Assembly (NCBI GenBank): GCA_032250895.1
Contig: JAVVEZ010000004.1
Span: forward strand, 1 to 64,000
Origin: JAVVEZ01 sp032250895
GTDB lineage: Bacteria; Pseudomonadota; Gammaproteobacteria; Pseudomonadales; Pseudohongiellaceae
DNA: 64,000 bases
Reading direction: 5' to 3'
Positions 45,643 to 53,240 of the stretch are shown one piece after another (the first letter of the stretch is position 1; every line of letters starts with the position of its first letter). Position numbers and translations under genes: made by a program. Below the pieces are notes generated by a model. It saw nothing but the letters and a program-made list of their open reading frames with translations, was not told the DNA's origin and searched no databases.

Positions 45643-46891
45643 ATCTCTTCCCTTCTACATAGGCAGGCGCTACACCTCCTTGCGGGCGCACAACCTGCTG
45701 GTTGGTTTCATCTCTACCTTGTCGGTGCTGGGGCTGGGCATGGGGGTTGCCATCCTGATCACGGTGCTGTCGGTGATGAATGGTTTCGACCGGGAACTGC
45801 AACAACGTATTCTGGGTCTGGTGCCTCATATCACGGTACTCAGCCCACGCAATGAGGCCCTGCTGTCCAGCACCGACTGGGAACTCCTGCAGGCCATCAT
45901 CGACAGCCGTCCCGGGGTCACCGGCAGCGCACCCCTGATTCAACAGCAGGGCATGTTGCTGGCCTCGGGCCGCAGTCGGGGTGCCCTTATCAATGGCATC
46001 GATCCGGTCAAGGAAGGGCAAGTCTCCATCATCGAGGATTTTATTACTGACGGAGATTACCAAAGCCTGAGTGCGGGTTCCTTCAATATTCTACTGGGCG
46101 CGGCGCTTGCCCGCGACCTCAGACTCCGGGTCGGAGACCCCCTCACACTGGCCTCCACCCAGGTTCCGATTACCCCACTGGGGGAATTTGTCCGCAAAAA
46201 AGTCTTTATCGTCTCTGGCATCTTTCAGGTCGGTTCACAACTGGACAGCAATCTGGCCATCGTGCATATGGCGGATGCCCAACGGCTCTACCGGATGGGC
46301 GGCAGCATCCATGGCCTGCGCGTGGAGGTTGACGATCTGTTTGCCGTGGGCGATATCGGCACGGCAATTGAAGAGGCCCTGCCGGGCAATTTTGTGCTGC
46401 GCTACTGGACCAATGACTTTGGCGCAATCTACGAAAATATCCGCCTGTCAAAGACACTGGTCGGCTTGCTGCTGTTTCTGCTGGTGGCAGTGGCCGCTTT
46501 CAATGTGGTGGTGAGCCTGGTGATGGTGGTAAGAGACAAGCAGGGGGACATTGCCATTCTGAGAACCATGGGGGCTCCAATGGACACCATTCGGAACATT
46601 TTTCTGGTTCAGGGTTTCATCATCGGACTGATTGGCACAGGTCTTGGCCTGGCACTGGGCCTTTTCCTGTCTCTGAGCGTCAGCGATCTGGTTGCCTGGC
46701 TGCAAACCTTGCTGGATATGGAATTTTTGAGCGCCGATATTTATCCGGTCAATTACCTGCCATCGCAGATTCAATGGCTGGATGTGCTCCTGGTCTGTGG
46801 TGTTTCGCTCTTGCTGAGTCTGCTGGCCACGCTCTATCCCGCTTTCAGCGCCGCCCGGGTCAAGCCCGCCGAAGCGCTGCGTTATGAATGA
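45635..46891 (+). CDS. lolE: Lipoprotein-releasing system permease LolE, likely CTG start
   Basis: Partner permease of LolC with the same layout and the ending AEALRYE. The conserved N-terminus IKSLPFYIGRRY, which matches LKSLSFFIGTRY of LolC, is encoded upstream of the first ATG/GTG/TTG candidate (TTG at 45680). In that region only CTG (45635) or ATT (45632 or 45638) can serve as starts. CTG has GGAGGGGGC upstream and gives an 8-bp overlap with lolD, identical to the lolC/lolD overlap. The product would be 418 residues. Confidence 0.85.
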   Translation: MIKSLPFYIGRRYTSLRAHNLLVGFISTLSVLGLGMGVAILITVLSVMNGFDRELQQRILGLVPHITVLSPRNEALLSSTDWELLQAIIDSRPGVTGSAPLIQQQGMLLASGRSRGALINGIDPVKEGQVSIIEDFITDGDYQSLSAGSFNILLGAALARDLRLRVGDPLTLASTQVPITPLGEFVRKKVFIVSGIFQVGSQLDSNLAIVHMADAQRLYRMGGSIHGLRVEVDDLFAVGDIGTAIEEALPGNFVLRYWTNDFGAIYENIRLSKTLVGLLLFLLVAVAAFNVVVSLVMVVRDKQGDIAILRTMGAPMDTIRNIFLVQGFIIGLIGTGLGLALGLFLSLSVSDLVAWLQTLLDMEFLSADIYPVNYLPSQIQWLDVLLVCGVSLLLSLLATLYPAFSAARVKPAEALRYE

Positions 46892-46906
46892 ATACACGGG
46901 GCATGA

Positions 46907-46936
46907 TTGCGGTTGCTCTTTGAACCCAAGTACAAT
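46907..46936 (+). promoter_or_regulatory. Candidate promoter of the sulfotransferase operon
   Basis: TTGCGG (46907-46912), an 18-bp spacer and TACAAT (46931-46936) end 23 bp before the sulfotransferase start. This would let the downstream four-gene run be expressed apart from lolCDE. Confidence 0.45.
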
Positions 46937-46959
46937 TCGTCTTATTTTGGTTTTCCATT

Positions 46960-48108
46960 ATGCACTTGCCTTCCGACCTATTAAGCAATCTGCTGCATAA
47001 CGCGCCCCATGCCGTCCCCGAGCATCTGGTGGTAGAAACGCTCCTGCCCGATATCAAGACCAGGCAGATAGCCGTCGAGGACGCGCTGGCGCGTATACGG
47101 GCCTGGGCTGGCTGGGTGCCTGTCGCGGTCTGTCCTGGCCGGGACGACGACGAGGCTTTGCTGTATTTCGCCGATCTCGGACAGTTGCCCTGTGATAAAT
47201 GGCAACACATCTACAGCCTGAAGCAACTTGCTGAAAACGGCACCATCGGCGATTATTTTTCGACCTCCTTCAAGCTGCTGAAAATACCCGGGCTACTGCC
47301 CGATCCAATCACGCCCCGCGGCTTCATTCTGCATATGTCACGCTGTGGTTCCACGCTTCTTGGCAAGGCCCTGGCCCGGGCCGATGGTGTCGCTGTCATC
47401 AATCAACCTGCACCCTTGCAATATGGTCTCTGGGCCCAGTTGAGTGGACAGTGGCAGAACCGGGAAGAACTTGCGCTGACGGCTGATCCGCTCAATGCCC
47501 TCTGCTTCAAGAACCTGATCCATTTGCTGTGCCGCGAGCGGATTCCCGGCGAACGTACCGTGTTCATCAAGTTCATCAGCTGGAATGCCCTGTATGTCGA
47601 CTTCATTCGCAGTGCCTTCCCGGATGTCGCCTGTCTGTTTCTGTATCGTGATCCGGTGGAGGTGATGTCCTCGGTGGCCCTGCAAACCACAGCGGCGCTG
47701 GTGGCAAAGCCTCATGCTCTGGCTGAATTTCTCAGTGGCATGGAGAGGGACTCGATTGATTGCAGCGATGCCACGGAATACCTGGCGGCCTGCTATGCCA
47801 ATTATTTTGCGAGTATTCTCAATGCCAAACAGCCGCCGGTTCTGGTCGGTTACCAGGATATGACACGCACTCAATTACCGTCTATACTTGCCGCGGTTTT
47901 CGGCTATACCCCGAGCAGTTCACAACTACAGCAGATGCAGGCACAGTTTGCCTTTTATTCGAAAGATGATGCCGACAAGACAGATTTCAAACCCGACAGC
48001 CGAAGCAAACAAAACGCCCTGGAGTCGCAACAAATAGCGCGGATTCGCGCCCGCTGCCAGGCCTTGCTGGAAACACTGGATGCCCACCGCCTGCAACCCG
48101 CTGCGTAA
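46960..48108 (+). CDS. Sulfotransferase-like P-loop protein
   Basis: A 382-residue protein with the two PAPS-binding motifs of sulfotransferases: the 5'-phosphosulfate loop HMSRCGSTLLG at about residues 126-136 and the 3'-phosphate motif YRDPVEVMSS starting near Arg230. The first 115 residues form an extra N-terminal domain I do not recognise. No signal peptide is present, so it is cytosolic. The acceptor is unknown; the next gene makes an acidic nucleotide sugar, so a glycan or sugar acceptor is an attractive guess only. Confidence 0.82.
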   Translation: MHLPSDLLSNLLHNAPHAVPEHLVVETLLPDIKTRQIAVEDALARIRAWAGWVPVAVCPGRDDDEALLYFADLGQLPCDKWQHIYSLKQLAENGTIGDYFSTSFKLLKIPGLLPDPITPRGFILHMSRCGSTLLGKALARADGVAVINQPAPLQYGLWAQLSGQWQNREELALTADPLNALCFKNLIHLLCRERIPGERTVFIKFISWNALYVDFIRSAFPDVACLFLYRDPVEVMSSVALQTTAALVAKPHALAEFLSGMERDSIDCSDATEYLAACYANYFASILNAKQPPVLVGYQDMTRTQLPSILAAVFGYTPSSSQLQQMQAQFAFYSKDDADKTDFKPDSRSKQNALESQQIARIRARCQALLETLDAHRLQPAA

Positions 48109-48170
48109 AATACCGATGGCCTTTCGTCAGCCCCAACTTTTCATCAGCCTCAACTATTCAGGATAAGATC

Positions 48171-49502
48171 ATGCCAGACACAAATCGGACGTTTTCGAAA
48201 ACGTCCATGACAGACAGCGTATTGCCCCGGACTGAAGATATTCGCGTGTGTGTGGTCGGCATGGGCTATGTCGGCTTGCCGCTGGCCCTGGCTTTTTCTG
48301 AGCATTACCCGACAGTGGGTTACGATATCAATACCCGGCGTATTGAAGAGCTGCAACGAGGTGAGGACCACACTCGCGAGGTTGAACCGGAGGAGCTGCG
48401 TGCGGCTCGCGAATTGACGTTCACGACCCGACAGGAGGATATTGGCATATCGAATGTGTACATTGTGACCGTGCCTACGCCGATTGATTTGAGCAAGCAG
48501 CCGGATCTCGGGCCCTTGCAATCCTCCAGTCAGACCATCAGCCTTTATCTGAAAAAGGGAGACATGGTGATCTATGAATCCACGGTATATCCCGGGGTCA
48601 CGGAGGATTTCTGCCTGCCTTTGCTGGAAGCCGGGTCAGGGCTCGAGGCCGGCGTGGATTTCGGGATCGGTTATAGCCCGGAACGCATCAACCCGGCGGA
48701 CAAGGAACGGCGCCTGCCCGACATCTGCAAAATCACTTCCGGACTGAACCCGGCCTGCGCCAGCTTTGTCGATGCCCTGTACCACAAAATCATTCGTGCG
48801 GGGACTTTTCCGGCGGCCTCCATCCGTACCGCAGAAATGGCCAAGGTCATGGAAAATGCCCAGCGCGACATCAACATAGCCTTGATGAATGAGCTCGCCA
48901 TCATGTGTGACCATATGAAACTGCGCACCTATGAAGTGCTGGAAGCCGCCGCCACCAAGTGGAATTTTCTGCCCTTCAAGCCGGGTCTGGTCGGCGGTCA
49001 CTGTATCGGGGTCGATCCCTATTATCTGATTCACAAGTCCCAGCAGGTGGGCCATCATCCGGATTTGATCATCTCCGGGCGCCGCATCAACAACAGCATG
49101 GGAACCTATATCGCCCGCAAGGTGACGCGGCTGATGGCGCAGCGCGGGATCGGGACCCCTTCCATCAATGTGCTCATTCTGGGCTTGTCGTTCAAGGAAA
49201 ACTGTCCCGATCTGCGTAACTCCAAAGTCGCGGATATTTATAATTACCTGCACAGCATGGTGGCCAGCATCGAGGTCTATGACCCGCTGGTGGAATCCGA
49301 CGCCGCCGTGCAGGAACTGGGTGTGCCTGTCATCAGCGGGGAACCCAGGCCCGGTCATTACAGCTGTGTGATCGTCGCCGTCCCCCACGCTGAATTCATT
49401 CAGCGGGGTGCCGCCTGGGTACGTTCATTGTGTACCCCTGACGCGGTCGTCTACGATATCAAATCGGCGCTGGTGCCCGATCTGGTCGATGCCACATTAT
49501 AG
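48171..49502 (+). CDS. Nucleotide-sugar dehydrogenase, TviB/WbpA-like
   Basis: NAD-dependent four-electron dehydrogenase that oxidises C6 of a UDP-sugar to the uronic acid, probably UDP-GlcNAc or UDP-GalNAc. The NAD motif VVGMGYVGLPLALAF is near residue 25. VTVPTPID, YSPERINPADK and the catalytic Cys278 in GGHCIGVDPYYL follow. Length is 443 residues. The ATG at 48171 has AGGATAAG upstream; a second ATG at 48207 lacks a ribosome-binding site. A 20-bp palindrome lies between the two ATGs. It is 15 bp from the next gene. Confidence 0.93.
   Translation: MPDTNRTFSKTSMTDSVLPRTEDIRVCVVGMGYVGLPLALAFSEHYPTVGYDINTRRIEELQRGEDHTREVEPEELRAARELTFTTRQEDIGISNVYIVTVPTPIDLSKQPDLGPLQSSSQTISLYLKKGDMVIYESTVYPGVTEDFCLPLLEAGSGLEAGVDFGIGYSPERINPADKERRLPDICKITSGLNPACASFVDALYHKIIRAGTFPAASIRTAEMAKVMENAQRDINIALMNELAIMCDHMKLRTYEVLEAAATKWNFLPFKPGLVGGHCIGVDPYYLIHKSQQVGHHPDLIISGRRINNSMGTYIARKVTRLMAQRGIGTPSINVLILGLSFKENCPDLRNSKVADIYNYLHSMVASIEVYDPLVESDAAVQELGVPVISGEPRPGHYSCVIVAVPHAEFIQRGAAWVRSLCTPDAVVYDIKSALVPDLVDATL
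48187..48206. repeat. 20-bp perfect palindrome in the dehydrogenase 5' coding region
   Basis: GGACGTTTTCGAAAACGTCC reads identically on both strands. It begins 16 bp into the dehydrogenase gene and ends at the next in-frame ATG. It could be a protein-binding site or an mRNA hairpin near the start codon. Confidence 0.7.
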
Positions 49503-49517
49503 CTTGGCAGGGATATC

Positions 49518-50966
49518 ATGTTGAATACACGTCCAAACCCAGACAAGGTCGAACCGGCTCTGACGCCCGCAGAAGCCTATGCACAGTGGCTGGTCAATAC
49601 CGGATCGGACTGGAGTGAAGGCGCGCTGGAAAGCGCTCACCGCGAACTTATCGATACCGTGGCGGTAATGCTGCCCGGCGCCCGTGAGCCTGCCTCACGC
49701 ATTGCATTGCAAAGCCTGCTGGCCTGGTGTGGCAGTGATGCACCGGCCCAGGCCAATGTGGTGGGCCGCGAAGGATCCCTGCCGACGCCCTGGGCCGCCC
49801 TGGTCAATGGCACGGCCAGTCATGCGCTGGACTTCGATGATAACTTTGACCCTCCCAAGGCCCATGCCTCCACCGTTTTGTATCCGGCCATCCTCGCTGT
49901 GGCCGACACCGAGCATTTGTCCGGCCAGGCCGTGCTGGATGCCTATATCGTCGGCTTGCAGATCATGGGGCGGGTGGGGCAGGGCGTGAACCCCACACAC
50001 CGGAATCGGGGTTGGCACGCCACGGCGACGGTGGGCGTCTTCGGTGCGGCGGCGGCGGCGGCCAGGCTGCTGCAATTGACGGTTGCACAAAGTGCTCATG
50101 CGCTGTCACTGGCCAGCAGCCTGTCCGCCGGCTTCATGTCACAGTTTGGCACCATGGCCAAGCCCCTGCATGCCGGTCTGGCCGCCAAGGGTGGCATCAT
50201 GGCCGCCTATTTTGCTCGGCAGGGTATGGAAGCCGGCCGTCATACCCTGGACGGTCCCCATGGCATGAATACCCTGATGGTGGGGCCGGACCGGGAGGAA
50301 CTCAAACAGGGGCTGAGCGGTGCCGAACACGGCCAGACCCTGAGTTTTGTGACTGAAAATGTGGGCGAGCCGCTGTTGATTACCCGCTATGGTTTCCGGG
50401 TGAAACGCTTTCCCAATTGTGGCAGCGCACACCGTGCCATGGATTTGTTGCTGGACCTGATGGCAGCGCACGAGCTCGGTGCCGATGACATCCGCGAGAT
50501 CGAGGTGCATGCCCCTGCCGTACACCTGAACAACCTGTTTTACCCGGCGCCGGAGACGGGTCTGCAAGCCAAGTTTTCCATGGAGTATGCGCTGGCCTGT
50601 CTGTTGCAGCACGGACGTTGTGGCTTGCAGGACTTTACGGATGCCGCCGTTGGTGATGCGCTGGTGCGGCGACATTTCCCGAAAATTCGCCGCTTTCCAG
50701 TGGCCAGACTGGAGAGCGAATGCCCGACCCGGCTGGTGCTTCATACCTTTTCGGGAGAGCACCACGAGGCGCTTGCGCAGATGCCGAAAGGCAGCATCGC
50801 GGCACCATTCAGCAATGCCCAATACTGGCAAAAATACCAGGAATGTGTGACGGACCTGCTGTCGGCATCACAAAGCGATGCCCTGGCCGCGGCCCTGCAA
50901 GCCTTTCCAACGCTGAGCGCCAGCACTGACATGACCCGTTTGTTCGCCCTGACTTTTCAAGGATAA
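49518..50966 (+). CDS. MmgE/PrpD family protein
   Basis: A 482-residue member of the MmgE/PrpD family, whose characterised members include 2-methylcitrate dehydratase, cis-aconitate decarboxylase and an epimerase of iminodisuccinate. Family segments visible are NGTASHALDFDDNFDPPKAH (the active-site DFDD region), GRVGQGVNPTHRNRGWHATAT and KRFPNCGSAHRAMDL. There is no signal peptide. The substrate cannot be read from sequence. Being inside a run with a nucleotide-sugar dehydrogenase and a nucleotidyltransferase is unusual for the family. Confidence 0.88.
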   Translation: MLNTRPNPDKVEPALTPAEAYAQWLVNTGSDWSEGALESAHRELIDTVAVMLPGAREPASRIALQSLLAWCGSDAPAQANVVGREGSLPTPWAALVNGTASHALDFDDNFDPPKAHASTVLYPAILAVADTEHLSGQAVLDAYIVGLQIMGRVGQGVNPTHRNRGWHATATVGVFGAAAAAARLLQLTVAQSAHALSLASSLSAGFMSQFGTMAKPLHAGLAAKGGIMAAYFARQGMEAGRHTLDGPHGMNTLMVGPDREELKQGLSGAEHGQTLSFVTENVGEPLLITRYGFRVKRFPNCGSAHRAMDLLLDLMAAHELGADDIREIEVHAPAVHLNNLFYPAPETGLQAKFSMEYALACLLQHGRCGLQDFTDAAVGDALVRRHFPKIRRFPVARLESECPTRLVLHTFSGEHHEALAQMPKGSIAAPFSNAQYWQKYQECVTDLLSASQSDALAAALQAFPTLSASTDMTRLFALTFQG

Positions 50967-50971
50967 ATCCC

Positions 50972-51805
50972 ATGCCTGATTCACTGTCGACCCCTTCCGC
51001 CGCCGTTTCCAGCGCTCTGATCATGGCTGCCCGCCGTCCGGGGAAAATTGATCCCCTGGCCGCAGCGGCCGGTGTCTCTCATAAATGCATGATTCCGATC
51101 AATGGCCGGGTGATGCTGGAACGCGTCGTGCAGGTGTTGGTGGACACCGGCTGTTTCAGGCATATCTATATCAGCATTGACGATGCCAGTGTGCTGAACA
51201 CCAACGAGGCCCTGAAAAACTGGATTCAGCAGGGTCTGGTCAGTACCTGTCCGGCCGAAGGCAATCTGGCGGACAGCATCCTGGCAGCAAGCAAATTGAT
51301 TCTCCCGGAGCACTGGCCCCTGATGTTGACCACCGGTGACAATGCCCTGCACAACACTGCGATCATTCTTGATTTTGTTGCCGGCATGGCGAAAGAGAAC
51401 TGCGACCTGACGCTGGGCATTACCCATGAGGATGATGTCAAACCCACCATTCCGAATCCCGGGCTGGCCTATCATCGCCTGAAGGACGGAGGCTTTTCTT
51501 CCTGCAATCTCTATGGTCTGTCCAGCCCCAAAGCCTTGAAGGTGGTGGAAGTGTTTCGCAGTGGCGGCCAGTTTGGCAAGAAGCCCTGGCGGATTCTGAA
51601 ATCCTTCGGCATCATGACCTTCATTCTTTACAAGCTGCGTGCCATCACCGGTGATGCCATGACCCGCCGCATCGGCAAAAAATTCAGGCTAAAGGCCGCA
51701 GCGGTCAACCTGCCCTATGATTTCGGACCCATCGACGTGGACAATCCCTTTTCCTTCCGGCTGTCGGAAGACATTCTGATCAAACGGGAGTCTTCCACGT
51801 CCTGA
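50972..51805 (+). CDS. MobA-like nucleotidyltransferase family protein
   Basis: A 277-residue protein with a GT-A/NTP-transferase layout: SALIMAARRPGKIDPLAAAA replaces the usual glycine-rich loop, then HKCMIPINGRVMLERVVQVL with the conserved Lys, and the acidic TTGDNAL motif expected to bind metal. It could activate a sugar, acid or alcohol with CTP, GTP or UTP; the substrate is unknown. It starts 5 bp after the MmgE/PrpD gene, indicating one operon. The stop codon lies inside an inverted repeat shared with the convergent VOC gene's 3' region. Confidence 0.8.
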   Translation: MPDSLSTPSAAVSSALIMAARRPGKIDPLAAAAGVSHKCMIPINGRVMLERVVQVLVDTGCFRHIYISIDDASVLNTNEALKNWIQQGLVSTCPAEGNLADSILAASKLILPEHWPLMLTTGDNALHNTAIILDFVAGMAKENCDLTLGITHEDDVKPTIPNPGLAYHRLKDGGFSSCNLYGLSSPKALKVVEVFRSGGQFGKKPWRILKSFGIMTFILYKLRAITGDAMTRRIGKKFRLKAAAVNLPYDFGPIDVDNPFSFRLSEDILIKRESSTS

Positions 51806-51820
51806 GTAGCTGGCTACTCA
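51803..51820. terminator. Inverted repeat between convergent genes
   Basis: TGAGTAGC-TG-GCTACTCA is an 8-bp perfect inverted repeat beginning at the nucleotidyltransferase stop codon and ending 9 bp before the VOC gene's 3' end. It lacks a T-run, so it may protect or separate the two convergent transcripts rather than terminate them strongly. Confidence 0.4.
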
Positions 51821-51828
51821 TATAAGCG

Positions 51829-52383
51829 TCATACAAGCGGAACCTGCCGGTGGTAAGCCTCATTATTGGGATGATGATCGCCGGCCAGCCAGCGCTCCAG
51901 TTCACTGTGGGCCTTGGGCAGCACCTCGGCATTGATTTTTTCCACCTCGGGGTGATCGACACAGAATTCGACCAGCAGGCCGTCGGGGTCGAACACATAC
52001 AGCGAATTGCAGTAACCGTGTTCCAGGATGTAGTACTTGTTTTTGTCGTACTGGATATCGAGCAATCTCTGCTTGAGTGCTTCCTGCCAGCTTTTGTCGA
52101 CCTTCAGCGCAATATGGCGAAAGCCGGAGGGCGGCAGTTCCGGGCCGAATTCCTGCTGATCATCCTCGTCGGCGAACTGGAAAAAGGCCAGCGCACTCTC
52201 ATCATTCAAAGAGAAGAAGCAGTGGCAATAGACCCGCTCCTTGCCAAAGAGCATGGTCTTCTCGCACCAGGTTGCCACCAGTGGCATGCCAACCACATCT
52301 TCATAGAACCAGCGCGTTTTGGCGAGGTCCCGGGTGACATAGGCATTGTGATGAAGTCTGTGTGGTGGAATCTTGTCGTTCAT
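51829..52383 (-). CDS. VOC-family (glyoxalase/extradiol dioxygenase fold) protein
   Basis: A 184-residue protein of the vicinal-oxygen-chelate superfamily. Two beta-alpha-beta-beta-beta modules are visible. Likely metal ligands are His in RLHHNAYVTRD, His in GFRHIALKVD and Glu in GLLVEFCVD, the His-His-Glu set of type I extradiol dioxygenases and related enzymes. The reaction is unknown. Its promoter spacer is occupied by a TTTCG-N5-CGAAA palindrome, so it is probably repressed by the same factor as the receptor/TPR intergenic region at 58.8 kb. Confidence 0.82.
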   Translation of the reverse strand: MNDKIPPHRLHHNAYVTRDLAKTRWFYEDVVGMPLVATWCEKTMLFGKERVYCHCFFSLNDESALAFFQFADEDDQQEFGPELPPSGFRHIALKVDKSWQEALKQRLLDIQYDKNKYYILEHGYCNSLYVFDPDGLLVEFCVDHPEVEKINAEVLPKAHSELERWLAGDHHPNNEAYHRQVPLV

Positions 52384-52420
52384 AGGAAAACCCCCGTAAG
52401 TTATCGCTTCCGCCTTGGAG

Positions 52421-52449
52421 ACTATATTTTTCGTTAGGCGAAATCAAGA
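52421..52449 (-). promoter_or_regulatory. VOC gene promoter overlapped by palindromic operator
   Basis: On the minus strand TATAGT (52426-52421) is a good -10 about 38 bp before the VOC start. The 15-bp palindrome TTTCGTTAGGCGAAA (plus-strand reading, 52429-52443) fills the spacer upstream. A weak -35, TTGATT, overlaps its far edge. Binding there should block RNA polymerase. Confidence 0.6.
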
Positions 52450-52510
52450 GCTGATCGCGGGCTGTTTACGGGAATGTTGTCCCTTGTCAATCTTTACAGG
52501 TTTTTAGGTC

Positions 52511-52516
52511 TATAAT
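52511..52516 (+). promoter_or_regulatory. Consensus -10 upstream of exported small protein
   Basis: TATAAT at 52511-52516 is a perfect -10 box, 79 bp before the start at 52595. No good -35 lies at 16-18 bp; the nearest TTGTCA is 21 bp away, so an activator may be needed. Confidence 0.4.
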
Positions 52517-52594
52517 TGAGCGGGTCCGCGCAGTGATATCCAAAGAGTTCCAAGCCATGGCTTTGTTCGAGTGAATCACAAGGGGGGTAATGGA

Positions 52595-53221
52595 ATGCGC
52601 GAAGGTCGTTTGGCTCGTGGAAAAATTAGCTTGCGGGTGCTTTTGTTCTGCCTGAGTCCATGCCTGGGTGTGCCAGCCTGGGCGCAAGAGGCCCCAGTGC
52701 TCGGGACAGAGAATGCCATGCCGGCTTCGCCGGCAGTAGCGACAAATGAAAGCACGCAGAACACGGGAAAAGAGCGGCTGCCCGAAGAAATCACGGTGAT
52801 CGGGGAGATCCCCGTGGACGTCCTGCGCGACATGGTTTCCGCGGCGGAAGACCACATGTATGCCGTATTCAATGAACTCAATGATGACGAGGGCAATTTC
52901 TACGACATTCACTGCCGGATGGAAGCCAGCACGGGCGCGCTCATCCGGCAGAAAATCTGCCGCCCCGCTTACCAGGATGAAGCGGATTATCAGGAGACTC
53001 AGGGAATTTTTGGGGGTCAACCTTACATCAACAGTGTCTCCATGAAGGCTTTTTACACCCGCCGCCTGCGGGAAAAATTCGGCAGGCTGATGCAGGAAAG
53101 TCCGGAATTCAACAAGGCCATCAGGGAATTCGTGGCGCTGAACCAGGCGCTGGACGAACGGCAATCGACCCGCCTCGGCGGCAGGAAGGATGAACTCCGC
53201 TCCCAGCCCGGCATGGATTGA
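52595..53221 (+). CDS. Exported protein of unknown function
   Basis: A 208-residue protein with a signal peptide: basic MREGRLARGK, hydrophobic LRVLLFCLSPCLGV and cleavage after PAWAQ. A Pro/Ala-rich linker leads to EEITVIGEIPVDVLRDMV and a helical, charged C-terminal domain with HCRMEA and KICRPAYQDEADYQ (two cysteines that could form a disulfide). The start was chosen for AAGGGGGG upstream; an in-frame GTG eight codons earlier is possible. I do not recognise a named family. It converges with the UnbV gene over 19 bp. Confidence 0.78.
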   Translation: MREGRLARGKISLRVLLFCLSPCLGVPAWAQEAPVLGTENAMPASPAVATNESTQNTGKERLPEEITVIGEIPVDVLRDMVSAAEDHMYAVFNELNDDEGNFYDIHCRMEASTGALIRQKICRPAYQDEADYQETQGIFGGQPYINSVSMKAFYTRRLREKFGRLMQESPEFNKAIREFVALNQALDERQSTRLGGRKDELRSQPGMD

Positions 53222-53240
53222 TGGTAAGGAACTGGACCGC

